13,582 nt of DNA from DASSHC01 sp035693105 (GTDB lineage: Bacteria; Chloroflexota; Chloroflexia; Thermomicrobiales; Thermomicrobiaceae): positions 1-13,582 of the forward strand of contig DASSHC010000363.1 in assembly GCA_035693105.1 (NCBI GenBank), in the 5' to 3' direction. The notes under the pieces were generated by a model. That model saw nothing but the letters and a program-made list of their open reading frames with translations. It was not told the origin of the DNA and did no database searches. Shown one piece after another: positions 6,538 through 13,582 of this stretch. Numbering within the stretch: position 1 is the stretch's first letter; every line of letters starts with the position of its first letter. The translations under genes and the position numbers were made by a program.

Positions 6538-7020
6538 TCAGGGCTCCGTCCGCCGCCACTCGCCGGAGCGGCCGCCGCGCTTCTCCTCCAGCCGGATATC
6601 GGCGATCACCATGCCCCGGTCGACCGCCTTGACCATGTCGTAGACCGTCAAGGCGGCCACGCTGACCCCGGTCAGCGCCTCCATCTCGACCCCGGTCTGG
6701 CCGCGCGTCTCGACCCGCACCGCGATCCCCAGCGCGCTCCGCTCCAGCTCGGGCTCGAACTCGACCGTGACCGAGGTCAGGAGCAACTGGTGGCACATCG
6801 GGATCAGGCTGGCGGTCTGCTTGGCGCCCATGATCGCGGCGACCCGCGCCACGCCGAGCACGTCGCCCTTCTCGGCGCGGCCCTCCAGGATCAGCCGCAG
6901 CGTCTCGGAGCGCATGCGCACCTCGCCGCGCGCCAGCGCCACCCGGTGCGTCTCCGGCTTGGCGCCGACATCGACCATGCGCGCCCGCCCCTGCTCGTCG
7001 AAATGCGTCAACTCGCTCAC
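6538..7020 (-). CDS. moaC: Cyclic pyranopterin monophosphate synthase MoaC
   Basis: A 160-residue cytoplasmic enzyme of molybdenum cofactor synthesis. It converts 3',8-cyclo-7,8-dihydro-GTP, the product of MoaA, into cyclic pyranopterin monophosphate with release of pyrophosphate. The sequence is collinear with E. coli MoaC: K51 and G52-D53 in KGDVLGVARV, H77 in PMCHQL, the GVEMEALTGVSVAALT block (110-125), and D128 and K131 in YDMVKAVDRGM. All the active-site residues I know are present. I chose the GTG at 7020 because AAGGAGG lies 5 nt before it and the encoded MSELTHF start matches the family; the frame stays open further upstream inside the transporter gene. It follows the EamA gene by 10 bp in one transcript. 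No other Moa/Moe gene is in the window. Confidence 0.97.
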   Translation of the reverse strand: MSELTHFDEQGRARMVDVGAKPETHRVALARGEVRMRSETLRLILEGRAEKGDVLGVARVAAIMGAKQTASLIPMCHQLLLTSVTVEFEPELERSALGIAVRVETRGQTGVEMEALTGVSVAALTVYDMVKAVDRGMVIADIRLEEKRGGRSGEWRRTEP

Positions 7021-7025
7021 GCCGT

Positions 7026-7032
7026 CCTCCTT
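7026..7032 (-). promoter_or_regulatory. moaC ribosome binding site inside the transporter stop codon
   Basis: AAGGAGG on the minus strand, 5 nt before the GTG start of moaC. Its first two bases are the last two of the TAA stop (7031-7033) of the EamA gene. Ribosomes ending on the transporter would stand on this site, which suggests coupled translation. It decides the GTG start. Confidence 0.7.
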
Positions 7033-8005
7033 ACGAAGCGCCCGGCTCGCCGAGCGCCGCCCGCTCGCTCTCGTGCTCAGCCTCACCCCCACCTCCGGCG
7101 TGCGTGGCCTGCACCGGCGCCAGGCCGCGCCCACCCCGCCCACTGTTGGTCAGCACGACCCCGGTCAGGATCGTCAGCCCACCCAGCAGCAGGAAGATGG
7201 TGATCCGCTCGCCGAGGAAGACCCAGGCGCCCAGCACCCCGAAGACCGGCACCAGGTAGTTGTAGACCGCCAGCTGCGTCGGCGAGAGGACGCGCAGCCC
7301 GCGATACCAGATGGTGTAGGCCACCACCAGCGCCAACCCCGCCGTCTCCAGCGTGGCCAGCCAGTCGAGCGCGCCGAAGTGCGCCACCTGCCCGACGATG
7401 CGGTGCTCGACCAGCAGCACCGGCAGCAGAGGCAGCGTGCCGATGAGCACCACGATGCCCGCGAACTGGGTCGGCGGGCAGCGCGCCAGGAAGGGCTTGC
7501 TGAAGACGGTGTAGAGCGCCCAGGCGCTCGGACCCAGCAGCATCACCAGCACGCCCAGGGCGTTGTGCAGGTCGAAGTGGGCCTCGGGGCCGCCGTAGAG
7601 GAGCACGAGCAGGACGCCGGCGAAGGCGACCGCGATCCCCAGCAGCTTGCGCCGGGTCAGCGGCTCGCCGAGCAGGCCACGCGCCAGCAGCGCGGTGAAG
7701 ACCGGGTTGGTGGTGACGATCAGGCTGGCCAGCGCCGCCGGGATCATGCGCGTGCCGAAGGCCACTCCGGTCGTGTTGATCGTGATGCCGAGCACGCCGA
7801 TCACCGCCAGACGGCGCCACTCGGCGCGACTGAAGCGCGGCAGGCTGCCGGCGCTGGCCAGCAGCACCACAGCGAAGCAGAGGCTGGCCAGCGTCAGCCG
7901 CAGCAGCACGACCTCCAGCGGGTCGAGCGTGCGCAGGAGTTGCTTGATGGCGACGAAGTTCGAGCCCCACATCGCGGCCATCGCCAGGAGCGAGAGGTGG
8001 ACCAA
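7031..8005 (-). CDS. EamA/DMT-family transporter
   Basis: A 324-residue inner-membrane protein with about ten hydrophobic helices in two EamA repeats, as in the drug/metabolite transporter superfamily. The first repeat begins at the GSNFVAIK motif (14-21); the second begins near residue 150 (LGPSAWALYTVFSKPFLA). The second repeat contains PVFGVLGAWVFLGERIT, a typical signature before the last helices. The C-terminal ~35 residues are polar. Family members move small metabolites such as amino acids out of or into the cell; the substrate here cannot be told. The start is uncertain: the TTG at 8005 is the only standard start codon before helix 1, without a ribosome binding site. An in-frame ATC at 8026 has GAAGGG at a good distance and might be the true start. 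It forms a pair with moaC 10 bp downstream. Confidence 0.9.
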   Translation of the reverse strand: MVHLSLLAMAAMWGSNFVAIKQLLRTLDPLEVVLLRLTLASLCFAVVLLASAGSLPRFSRAEWRRLAVIGVLGITINTTGVAFGTRMIPAALASLIVTTNPVFTALLARGLLGEPLTRRKLLGIAVAFAGVLLVLLYGGPEAHFDLHNALGVLVMLLGPSAWALYTVFSKPFLARCPPTQFAGIVVLIGTLPLLPVLLVEHRIVGQVAHFGALDWLATLETAGLALVVAYTIWYRGLRVLSPTQLAVYNYLVPVFGVLGAWVFLGERITIFLLLGGLTILTGVVLTNSGRGGRGLAPVQATHAGGGGEAEHESERAALGEPGAS

Positions 8006-8081
8006 AAGCGGCGTGCGGCGGCCGATGACGGGGTCCCTTCGCGCACGGATGGATCAACACCAGCACGGGCACAGGCTGGCA

Positions 8082-8087
8082 ATTGTA
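8082..8087 (-). promoter_or_regulatory. Possible -10 box for the EamA-moaC pair
   Basis: TACAAT on the minus strand, about 76 nt before the TTG start, in the 155-bp gap downstream of the DUF3352 gene. No -35 hexamer is recognisable at the usual distance. It is the only AT-rich hexamer of this quality in the gap. Confidence 0.3.
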
Positions 8088-8160
8088 CGCGAGGGTGCGA
8101 GCGACGACCGCCGACGCGAGCCGAGGGCGCGGGAGACTCATCTGGCTCGCCGCGCGGCGG

Positions 8161-9837
8161 CTACTTCGTCTTCAGGAAGAGCGCCAGCTCGCTGCGCGTG
8201 CCGGCACCATCCGGCGCGATGACGTAGGCGGCCGAGTTGAGCGCGGTCAGCGCCGGGTTGTCGGCCTCGGAGGTGCGCTCCGCCAGCAGGGGCACGATCC
8301 GGTTGAGCGCGACGTAGCCGGCGTAGCTGGCATCGGCGGGCATCCCCGCCATCGCCTGGCGGTAGGCCGGGTCGCCGGCCAGCGCGCCGTCCGCCGGGGG
8401 CGCGCCGTAGGCGATGGAGAAGCGCATGAGGTCACCCTTGAGCGTGAGGTCGAGCGTCGAGCCGTCCTGACTGAGCTGGTAGCCGTCCGGCTGGCCTTGC
8501 AGCGGAATCTCGAACTGCGTTTGCGCCACGATGGCGGCCTGGTCGAGCGTCTGCTGCACCGCTTTGGCATCGTCCACCCGACTCAGGAACTGGACGCTCC
8601 AGGACTCGCCGCCCTGGTTGCCGGCCTGAACGGCCAGCGCGTAGCGCCCGGTCAGGTGGGCCAGCAGGCCGTGCTCCAGGTCGATACCGAAGAGATTGGC
8701 GGGATCGTACGCCCCGAAGGTCGTGGGGTCGTGCTGGGCGGCCTCCTGCCGCAGCGGCTCGATCAGCGGCTGCCAGATGGAGTGGTAGAGGTCGGCGCTG
8801 GTGGCGTAGAAGAGGGTCGCGGCCGGCACCGAGCCGGCGAGGTCGTCGCCGCTGGCGGGCGCCGGGAAGCTCGCGGGGCGTCCCTCGGTGAGCACCACGG
8901 CGCGCAGCGCGTCGTCCTCGGCCTTGATGGTGATGGTCGCCGTGCCGATCGCCTGGTAGTCCCGCCAGGGGCTCACATTGATGCCGGCTGCTCCAAACAC
9001 GGAGCTATCGGCTCGATCGCCCAGTGTTTTGGCGACGGCCGGGGTATCGACCCAGCCGAAGATCAGCGGGTCGGCGGCGGCGTGCTCGGCGGCGGTCTGG
9101 AAGCGCGGCTGGCCGGCGAGCGTGGCGCCGTCGAGGCGCGCGTCGATCACCGCGTCGAACGCCTGAGCGCGGCTGGCCAGCACCAGAGCGTGGTCGACGA
9201 CCCCCGCGGCCTCGCCCCGCTCGTTGACCTGGTAGCTGATGCCGCGGTGGCTGGCGTCGCGGAGGGTGCCGTCGCCCAGGAGCGGCGCGATCGCCAGCCG
9301 CGCCTTGCCCGCGTCGGAGAAGAGCACGATCGCCGCGCCGTCGACCTGCTGCCCGTCCGGCCAGGCGGCCAGGCCGACCTCGCCGCCGATGGCCGGCTTG
9401 ACCAGCGACTCCCAGGCGTCCGGCGTGCTGGAGTCGTTCAGGTTCTCGTCCGGCAGGTTCGCCAGCACGTCGTCGATGCCGGCGCGCCGGGCCAGCATCC
9501 AGGCATCGACCCAGGCGTGACTGGTGGGGTCGGTGTTGAGCGCCACGTAGGCCAGCGCGCCGGAGGGCACGTAGGCGGCCGTGGCGCGGTCGGCGTGGGC
9601 GAAGAGGAAGTGATAGGCGGCATAGACACCGCCCGCGGCCAGCGCCAGCAGCAGCGCGCCGGCCAGCGCCGCCAGCCGGACGCGGCGCCACGAGCGGGGC
9701 GGCGTCGGCGGTGGCCACTCCAGCGACGAGTTGCCACCCGGAGCGGCGGCCGGCGCCAGCCGGCGCAGCGCCCCGCCGGCCGGCGCCGACCACTGGCCCG
9801 GCCGGTTGCCGCCGGTATCGCCCGCCTCAGACGACAT
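8161..9837 (-). CDS. DUF3352 protein, single-pass membrane-anchored
   Basis: A 558-residue protein. Residues 1-52 are Pro/Gly/Ala-rich and probably cytoplasmic, ending in RSWRR. Residues 55-79 form one membrane helix, and the rest lies outside the cytoplasm. The outer part begins with YVPSGALAYVALNTDP (89-104), typical of DUF3352 proteins of Chloroflexota, Cyanobacteria and Actinobacteria. The region continues to the C-terminus with regular repeats of the type found in this family (SYAGYVALNRI near the end echoes the first block). No enzyme motif is visible and the function is unknown. Start codons GTG (9840) and ATG (9837) are adjacent; ATG is chosen because a GGGGG run lies 6 nt before it. 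It is separated from the glycosidase by 204 bp holding a GC-rich hairpin, and from the transporter by 155 bp, so it is likely a single-gene transcript. Confidence 0.87.
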   Translation of the reverse strand: MSSEAGDTGGNRPGQWSAPAGGALRRLAPAAAPGGNSSLEWPPPTPPRSWRRVRLAALAGALLLALAAGGVYAAYHFLFAHADRATAAYVPSGALAYVALNTDPTSHAWVDAWMLARRAGIDDVLANLPDENLNDSSTPDAWESLVKPAIGGEVGLAAWPDGQQVDGAAIVLFSDAGKARLAIAPLLGDGTLRDASHRGISYQVNERGEAAGVVDHALVLASRAQAFDAVIDARLDGATLAGQPRFQTAAEHAAADPLIFGWVDTPAVAKTLGDRADSSVFGAAGINVSPWRDYQAIGTATITIKAEDDALRAVVLTEGRPASFPAPASGDDLAGSVPAATLFYATSADLYHSIWQPLIEPLRQEAAQHDPTTFGAYDPANLFGIDLEHGLLAHLTGRYALAVQAGNQGGESWSVQFLSRVDDAKAVQQTLDQAAIVAQTQFEIPLQGQPDGYQLSQDGSTLDLTLKGDLMRFSIAYGAPPADGALAGDPAYRQAMAGMPADASYAGYVALNRIVPLLAERTSEADNPALTALNSAAYVIAPDGAGTRSELALFLKTK

Positions 9838-9957
9838 CACGCGCCCCCAGCCCTCTCACCCCAACGCCGTCACTCCTGGACCGTGCACCTCCGGCCCGGC
9901 GTCGCGCACGCCGGGGCCACCCTCGGGCGGCAGACAGTCGCAATCTTTGTGAGGTCC

Positions 9958-9963
9958 AGCATA
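9958..9963 (-). promoter_or_regulatory. Possible -10 box for the DUF3352 gene
   Basis: TATGCT on the minus strand, about 120 nt before the start, with a poor -35 candidate (CTGGCT, 16 nt upstream). The position in the only sizeable gap before the gene is sensible, but the match is weak. Confidence 0.2.
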
Positions 9964-10005
9964 GCAGGCGCATGGTGGGAGCCAGCAGAGCGGTGAGTAC
10001 TGACC

Positions 10006-10037
10006 CCGGCCGGGCGGTGAGCACCGGCGGCGGCCGG
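10006..10037 (-). terminator. GC-rich hairpin after the debranching-enzyme gene
   Basis: CCGGCCG (10006-10012) pairs with CGGCCGG (10031-10037), with an inner CGGT/ACCG stem around GAGC. It starts 5 bp after the stop codon of the glycosidase gene. There is no T-run after it on the minus strand, so it may be a U-less terminator, an RNA 3' protective stem, or chance in GC-rich DNA. Confidence 0.35.
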
Positions 10038-10041
10038 CGCG

Positions 10042-12249
10042 CTAGGTCCGCCCCAGCGAGCCGAGGGCGAAGCGCGCCCGGCCGAGGAGGGTGCCGTGGG
10101 GGCCGTTGGGCGGCGGCTGGCGCAGCACGCGCACGCGCCCGGCCTGGCGGTAAACCCGGTAGCGCGTGCGCTCGCCGTCGCGCCAGGCGCGGAGGTTGAG
10201 GCGCGCGTTGCCGACGCGGATGCCGCGCAGCTCCAGCTCGGGGAGCCACGCGGGCAGGGCCGGGTCGACCAGCAGCAGGCCGAGCGGCGCGGCGGGCCGC
10301 AGCCCGAGCAGCGCCTGGATGGTCAGCACCACGCTGCTGCCCGACCAGCCCTGCGGCTGGTTGCTTTCTGGGTAGATGCCGGGGTGCGGGTGCGCGGCGT
10401 CGCGCGGCACGCCGCCCAGCACCTCCGGCAGCTGGTTGGCGTTGAAGAGGTCGGCGGCGGCGAAGAGCCCCTCGGCCAGCCGGTGCAGCTCATGGAAGCA
10501 GCCGTAGCGGGCGAAGCCGAGCGCGGCGGTGCCGGTGTCGACCGGCCAGACCGAGCCGAGGTGGTAGCTGAAGGGGTTGTAGGCGGGATGCTCGCTGGAG
10601 AGGGTGCGGATGCCCCAGCCGCTGAAGAGGTCGGGCTGCATCAGCCGCCGCACCACGCGCCGGCCGCGCGCCGGCGGCACGATGCCGGTGACCAGCAACT
10701 GACTCGGGTTGGAGGCGATGGAGCGCACCTGGCGCTTGTCGGGATCGAGCGCCATGGCGTAGAAGCCCTCGTCCTCCATCCAGAAGGCGTCGTTGAAGCG
10801 ACGCTTGAGCCGGGCGGCCTGGCGCCAGAGCTCGACGGCGTAGGCCTCGTCGCCGGCGGCGGCGAAGACGAAGGCCAACTGCTGCAGGCCGGCGTACCAG
10901 TAGCCCTGGATCTCGCAGGTGGCGATCGGATCGGACACGATGCCGCCGTCGGGGTAGACGATGGCGTTCCAGGAGTCCTTCCAGCCCTGGTTCGTCAGCC
11001 CGCCGGATGAGCGGGTGACGTACTCCAGCAAGCCGTCGCCGTCGCGGTCGCCGTAGCGGTCGAGCCACTGGAGCGTGGCGCGCGCCGCCGGCAGGAGCCG
11101 GCGCACCTCCGCCAGATCGTTGGTCCAGAGCAAGTACTGGCCGAGCATGGCGATGAAGTCGGGCGGGGTGGCGTAGTCGCCGTAGTAGGCGGAGAAGGGG
11201 TTGTAGCCGAGCGCCGAGAGGGGGCCGTTGCGCGCCTGGTGCAAGAGCTTCCCCGGCTCCTCGTCGCGCCAGTCGTCGATCACCGTGCCCTGCCAGGCGG
11301 CGTTCATGCGCAGCGCGCCGCGCAAGAGCAGCGGCAGCGCCAGCGCCGCCTGCCAGCCGATCGTCAGCGTATCGCGCCCGAAGAGCTGCTGGTACATCGG
11401 CAGGCCGGCAATCGCGGCGGCCGGGCCGGACTCGACCCCGAGCGGCGACGCGGCCAGGTCCCGCGTCGCCGTCTCCCAGGTGCGCACCACGCCGGCGTTC
11501 GACGCGATCAGGCGCGGGATGTTCCGCGACAGCTCCCGGCGCAGGTGATCGAGCGGGCTAACGGCCTGGCCGAAGCGGCGCGGCGGCGGGACGTGGCGCC
11601 GGCCGTCGAAGATCGGCTCGACCGAGAGGGTGATCGCCAGCGGCTGCCGGGGCTCCAGCGTCAGCGCCGCGACGAAGGCTGCGCGCGCTTGATCCCAGGT
11701 GAAGCCATCCGGCGCCGCGACGACGCGCACGGCCACGGCCCGGTCGAGCTTCGGGTGCTGGTAGCGGAAGCAGAGTTCGCGACGGGCAGCGTCCCAGCTC
11801 GTCTCGACCGGGCCGGTCTGCTGGCGCGTACCCGACTCGGCCTCGGTGAGGTCGGCGAAGTCGGCCGCCAGCTCCAGCGCCAGCTCGAAGCGCAGCGGTC
11901 CGGCGCGGTGGAAGCTCTCGATGGTGAGCTCCTGGCGCAGCCCATCCTCCACGAAGCGCCGCAGCGTCAGCAGGATCGAGCGCGGCGGGATGCTCCCGCT
12001 CTCGGGCACCTCGGCGTAGGCCAGGAAGCCGCTGCCGTCGACCGGGCTGGCGACGAAGGGGATCAACGGCTGGCCGTCGGCAAGCAGGCGGTCGCGGCAG
12101 AGGAGGCGGGTGTTCTCGAAGTAGAAACCCTCGGGGTCGTCGCGCACCACGCCGAAGACATCGCTGATCAGCAGCGAGCGCCCGCCGTAGGTGAAGCGGT
12201 GGTTGGCGCGAGCGCGCAGCTCGGCGCGTGGCGCCATGCGCGGGGCCAT
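10042..12249 (-). CDS. Glycogen debranching-type glycosidase (GDE_N_bis plus (alpha/alpha)6 domain)
   Basis: A 735-residue soluble protein. Residues ~15-225 form the beta-rich N-terminal domain of the glycogen-debranching bis family (GRSLLISDVFGVVRDDPEGF, 23-42). Residues ~280-660 form an (alpha/alpha)6-barrel of the amylo-alpha-1,6-glucosidase / GH15-GH63 kind, with LFGRDTLTIGW (289-299), NQGWKDSW (420-427, D425 the likely acid), SGWGIRTL (543-550) and GSVWPVDTG (565-573). In relatives the last block usually reads VWPHDN; here H is V and N is T. Family members cleave alpha-linked glucosides such as alpha-1,6 branches; the substrate here is not certain. No signal peptide is seen. The ATG at 12249 overlaps the TGA of the upstream dehydrogenase as ATGA, indicating coupled translation; a second ATG four codons in is possible. 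There are no glycogen synthase or branching genes in the window. Confidence 0.9.
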   Translation of the reverse strand: MAPRMAPRAELRARANHRFTYGGRSLLISDVFGVVRDDPEGFYFENTRLLCRDRLLADGQPLIPFVASPVDGSGFLAYAEVPESGSIPPRSILLTLRRFVEDGLRQELTIESFHRAGPLRFELALELAADFADLTEAESGTRQQTGPVETSWDAARRELCFRYQHPKLDRAVAVRVVAAPDGFTWDQARAAFVAALTLEPRQPLAITLSVEPIFDGRRHVPPPRRFGQAVSPLDHLRRELSRNIPRLIASNAGVVRTWETATRDLAASPLGVESGPAAAIAGLPMYQQLFGRDTLTIGWQAALALPLLLRGALRMNAAWQGTVIDDWRDEEPGKLLHQARNGPLSALGYNPFSAYYGDYATPPDFIAMLGQYLLWTNDLAEVRRLLPAARATLQWLDRYGDRDGDGLLEYVTRSSGGLTNQGWKDSWNAIVYPDGGIVSDPIATCEIQGYWYAGLQQLAFVFAAAGDEAYAVELWRQAARLKRRFNDAFWMEDEGFYAMALDPDKRQVRSIASNPSQLLVTGIVPPARGRRVVRRLMQPDLFSGWGIRTLSSEHPAYNPFSYHLGSVWPVDTGTAALGFARYGCFHELHRLAEGLFAAADLFNANQLPEVLGGVPRDAAHPHPGIYPESNQPQGWSGSSVVLTIQALLGLRPAAPLGLLLVDPALPAWLPELELRGIRVGNARLNLRAWRDGERTRYRVYRQAGRVRVLRQPPPNGPHGTLLGRARFALGSLGRT

Positions 12250-13259
12250 CAGCCGCGCCCGCCCCAGCGCGCCAGCGCCAGCAGGCCGAGGAGCGCGCCG
12301 CCGGCCGCGATCCCCAGCCGGCGCGGGTGCAGCCAGAGGGCCCGGGTGGCGAGGCTGGTGGAGAACGATCGCTCGCCCCAGACGCCGGTGGCCGAGCCGG
12401 TGCCGGCAGGGGGCGCGAAGAGGTTGTCACGCCCGTTGTCCGGCCGGTCCGAGCGCTGTAGGCGGAAGAAGAGGCCGCCGGCCAGCATGATCCGGTCGAT
12501 CAGCCCCGGCGCCAGCGCCTCGGCCACGGGCAGGAGCCGACCGGCGCCGCCGGCGTAGACGTCGCGACGCGGGTGCTCCAGCGCGTAGACGATGGCCTGG
12601 GCGACCACGCGCGGCTCGTAGATAGGTGGGATCGGGCGCGGCAGCGAGCCGAGCTTCGAGCGCGCGTGCGTGAAGAAGGGCGTGTTGATCGAAGCCGGCA
12701 GGACCAGCGTGACGGTGATGCCGGGCTGCGCGTGCGCCAGCTCGACCCGCAGCGCCTCGGTGAAGCCCTTGATGCCGTGCTTGGTGGCCGAGTAGACCGC
12801 CATCAGCGGCACGCCGCGCACGCCCACCTGCGAGGAGACGTTGACGAGCATCCCCTGGCCCTGGCGGGTCAGCTCCGGCAGCGCCGCCATGCTACCGTAG
12901 ATCTGGCCGAGCAGATTGACCTGCACCATGCGCGCGGCCTCAGCCGGCGTGGTCTCGGCCACGGTGGCGAACTCCGCCACCGCCGCGTCGTTGATCCAAC
13001 TGTCGATGCGCCCGAAGCGCGCCACCGCCTGCCGTGCCAGGTCTTCCACCTGCGGCCAGTCGGAGACGTCGGTGACCACCGGCAGCGCCGTGCCGCCCAG
13101 CCGCTCGACCTCGCGCCGCACCTCCTCCAGCGCCTCGGCGTTGCGCGCCGCCAGCACCAGTGCGGCGTGGCGCGTGGCCAGCTCCAGCGCCGTCTCGCGC
13201 CCGATGCCCGAGGACGCCCCGGTGATGACCACGACCTGCTCGGCCAGCGGCTTCGGCAT
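12249..13259 (-). CDS. Short-chain dehydrogenase/reductase with hydrophobic C-terminal tail
   Basis: A 336-residue SDR-family NAD(P)-dependent oxidoreductase. The Rossmann core has the glycine motif TGASSGIG (13-20), an AARN segment (37-40) compatible with NADP binding, D64 in VVTDVSD, N115 in QVNLLG, and the catalytic S142 or S143, Y156 and K160 (YSATK). The usual NNAG reads INDAA (89-93), a variation. The core ends near residue 240. About 95 further residues follow: a hydrophilic linker and a final hydrophobic stretch (315-331, LGIAAGGALLGLLALA) ending in WGGRG, a probable membrane anchor or amphipathic helix. Extended SDRs of this kind occur widely with unknown substrates. The ATG at 13259 has GAGGAGGAG about 7 nt before it. 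It is the first gene of a two-gene unit with the debranching-type glycosidase, which it overlaps. Confidence 0.92.
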   Translation of the reverse strand: MPKPLAEQVVVITGASSGIGRETALELATRHAALVLAARNAEALEEVRREVERLGGTALPVVTDVSDWPQVEDLARQAVARFGRIDSWINDAAVAEFATVAETTPAEAARMVQVNLLGQIYGSMAALPELTRQGQGMLVNVSSQVGVRGVPLMAVYSATKHGIKGFTEALRVELAHAQPGITVTLVLPASINTPFFTHARSKLGSLPRPIPPIYEPRVVAQAIVYALEHPRRDVYAGGAGRLLPVAEALAPGLIDRIMLAGGLFFRLQRSDRPDNGRDNLFAPPAGTGSATGVWGERSFSTSLATRALWLHPRRLGIAAGGALLGLLALARWGGRG

Positions 13260-13354
13260 GATGCGCTCCTCCTCACGTCCTCACGCTCGCCACCACCGCG
13301 GTAGGTCGCACAGGGAGTGCCAACCGACCAGCACAAGCCTAAGCCGCCAGGCTA

Positions 13355-13390
13355 CGTAATCGTCACGCCTGAACTTGCGTAATTTCACGG
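13355..13390. promoter_or_regulatory. Spaced direct repeat in the divergent region, possible operator
   Basis: CGTAATCGTCACG (13355-13367) and CGTAATTTCACGG (13378-13390) repeat with their starts 23 bp apart, about two helical turns. They stand in the 218-bp gap between the dehydrogenase and the plus-strand partial gene, a usual place for a shared regulator site. No regulator gene is identified. Confidence 0.35.
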
Positions 13391-13415
13391 ATGTCCGGCG
13401 CTCGGATTCGGAGAA

Positions 13416-13421
13416 TACTAT
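13416..13421 (+). promoter_or_regulatory. Possible -10 box for the right-edge gene
   Basis: TACTAT stands 57 nt upstream of the GTG start at 13478, in the most AT-rich patch of the gap. No -35 hexamer is recognisable. An alternative reading, GAACTT (13371-13376) with GTCC (13393-13396), would resemble an ECF-sigma promoter; neither is firm. Confidence 0.28.
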
Positions 13422-13477
13422 GCCCACCGCAGACCTAGGAACCGGCCGGCACCGGCATTCCGGAGAAGGGAGATGAA

Positions 13478-13582
13478 GTGGACGAGCCATTCGCCATCGC
13501 CGCGACCGAGGCCGTGATCATCGCCGAGCAAGCGCGCAAGGTCCGGGCGCTCTACCCCGAGCTCTTCGCCGTGCTCGACCAG
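13478..13582 (+). CDS. Partial unidentified gene, N-terminus only
   Basis: An open frame of 35 codons from GTG to the window edge, with GGGAG 5 nt before the start. The peptide begins MDEPFAIAATEAVIIAEQ (GTG read as Met) and continues with KVRALYPELFAVLDQ, a hydrophilic and helical stretch. An overlapping ATG at 13473 in another frame closes after a few codons. The product cannot be identified from this much. It diverges from the dehydrogenase gene. Confidence 0.5.
   Translation, partial: MDEPFAIAATEAVIIAEQARKVRALYPELFAVLDQ

Noticed and set aside
6767..8227. Long plus-strand open frame opposite moaC and the transporter
   Set aside because: Runs antisense across two recognised genes; the product is mostly Gln/His/Arg-rich with no known fold.
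8083..9996. 637-codon plus-strand open frame opposite the DUF3352 gene
   Set aside because: The minus-strand protein has a membrane helix and family signature; the plus-strand product is a Gly/Val/Arg-rich shadow.
11239..12558. Plus-strand open frame opposite the glycosidase and dehydrogenase
   Set aside because: Spans two real genes in antisense and has composition typical of a shadow frame.

Overview
This is a very GC-rich bacterial chromosomal window with short gaps and many overlapping genes. Gene content (a DUF3352 protein, a GDE_N_bis-type debranching protein, DUF3618 and DUF1469 membrane proteins, many GTG/TTG codons at gene starts) and two copies of a palindromic intergenic element fit a Chloroflexota lineage, perhaps Thermomicrobia-like. 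That placement is inference: there is no rRNA or other marker gene here. Twelve coding regions are supported. All are on the minus strand except mnmA and a partial gene at the right edge. No rRNA, tRNA, CRISPR array, transposase or prophage block was seen.

Left part (1-2331): a cytoplasmic beta-lactamase-fold serine hydrolase, then a small orphan protein that resembles one often carried by phages, then a divergent intergenic region filled by the first ~160-bp palindromic element.

Middle (2332-6537): mnmA (tRNA 2-thiolation) on the plus strand converges on a minus-strand group of four small membrane-associated proteins. Three of them (Gln-rich coiled-coil protein, DUF1469 holin-like protein, DUF3618 protein) have overlapping reading frames and end at a strong terminator. 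The fourth lies just beyond it and shares its stop-codon bases with mnmA. The group resembles in layout the proteobacterial yqjD-yqjE type of stress-related inner-membrane genes, and a short Pro-led glycine-rich membrane segment recurs four times across three of the proteins. A second copy of the palindromic element, in the opposite orientation, closes this block, so mnmA plus the membrane genes sit between two inverted copies.

Right part (6538-13582): an EamA/DMT transporter and moaC (molybdenum cofactor) form a tight pair. A membrane-anchored DUF3352 protein follows. Then come a short-chain dehydrogenase with a hydrophobic C-terminal tail and a glycogen-debranching-type glycosidase, joined by an ATGA stop/start overlap. 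Upstream of the dehydrogenase is a short divergent region with a spaced direct repeat. It leads into an unidentified plus-strand gene cut off by the window edge.
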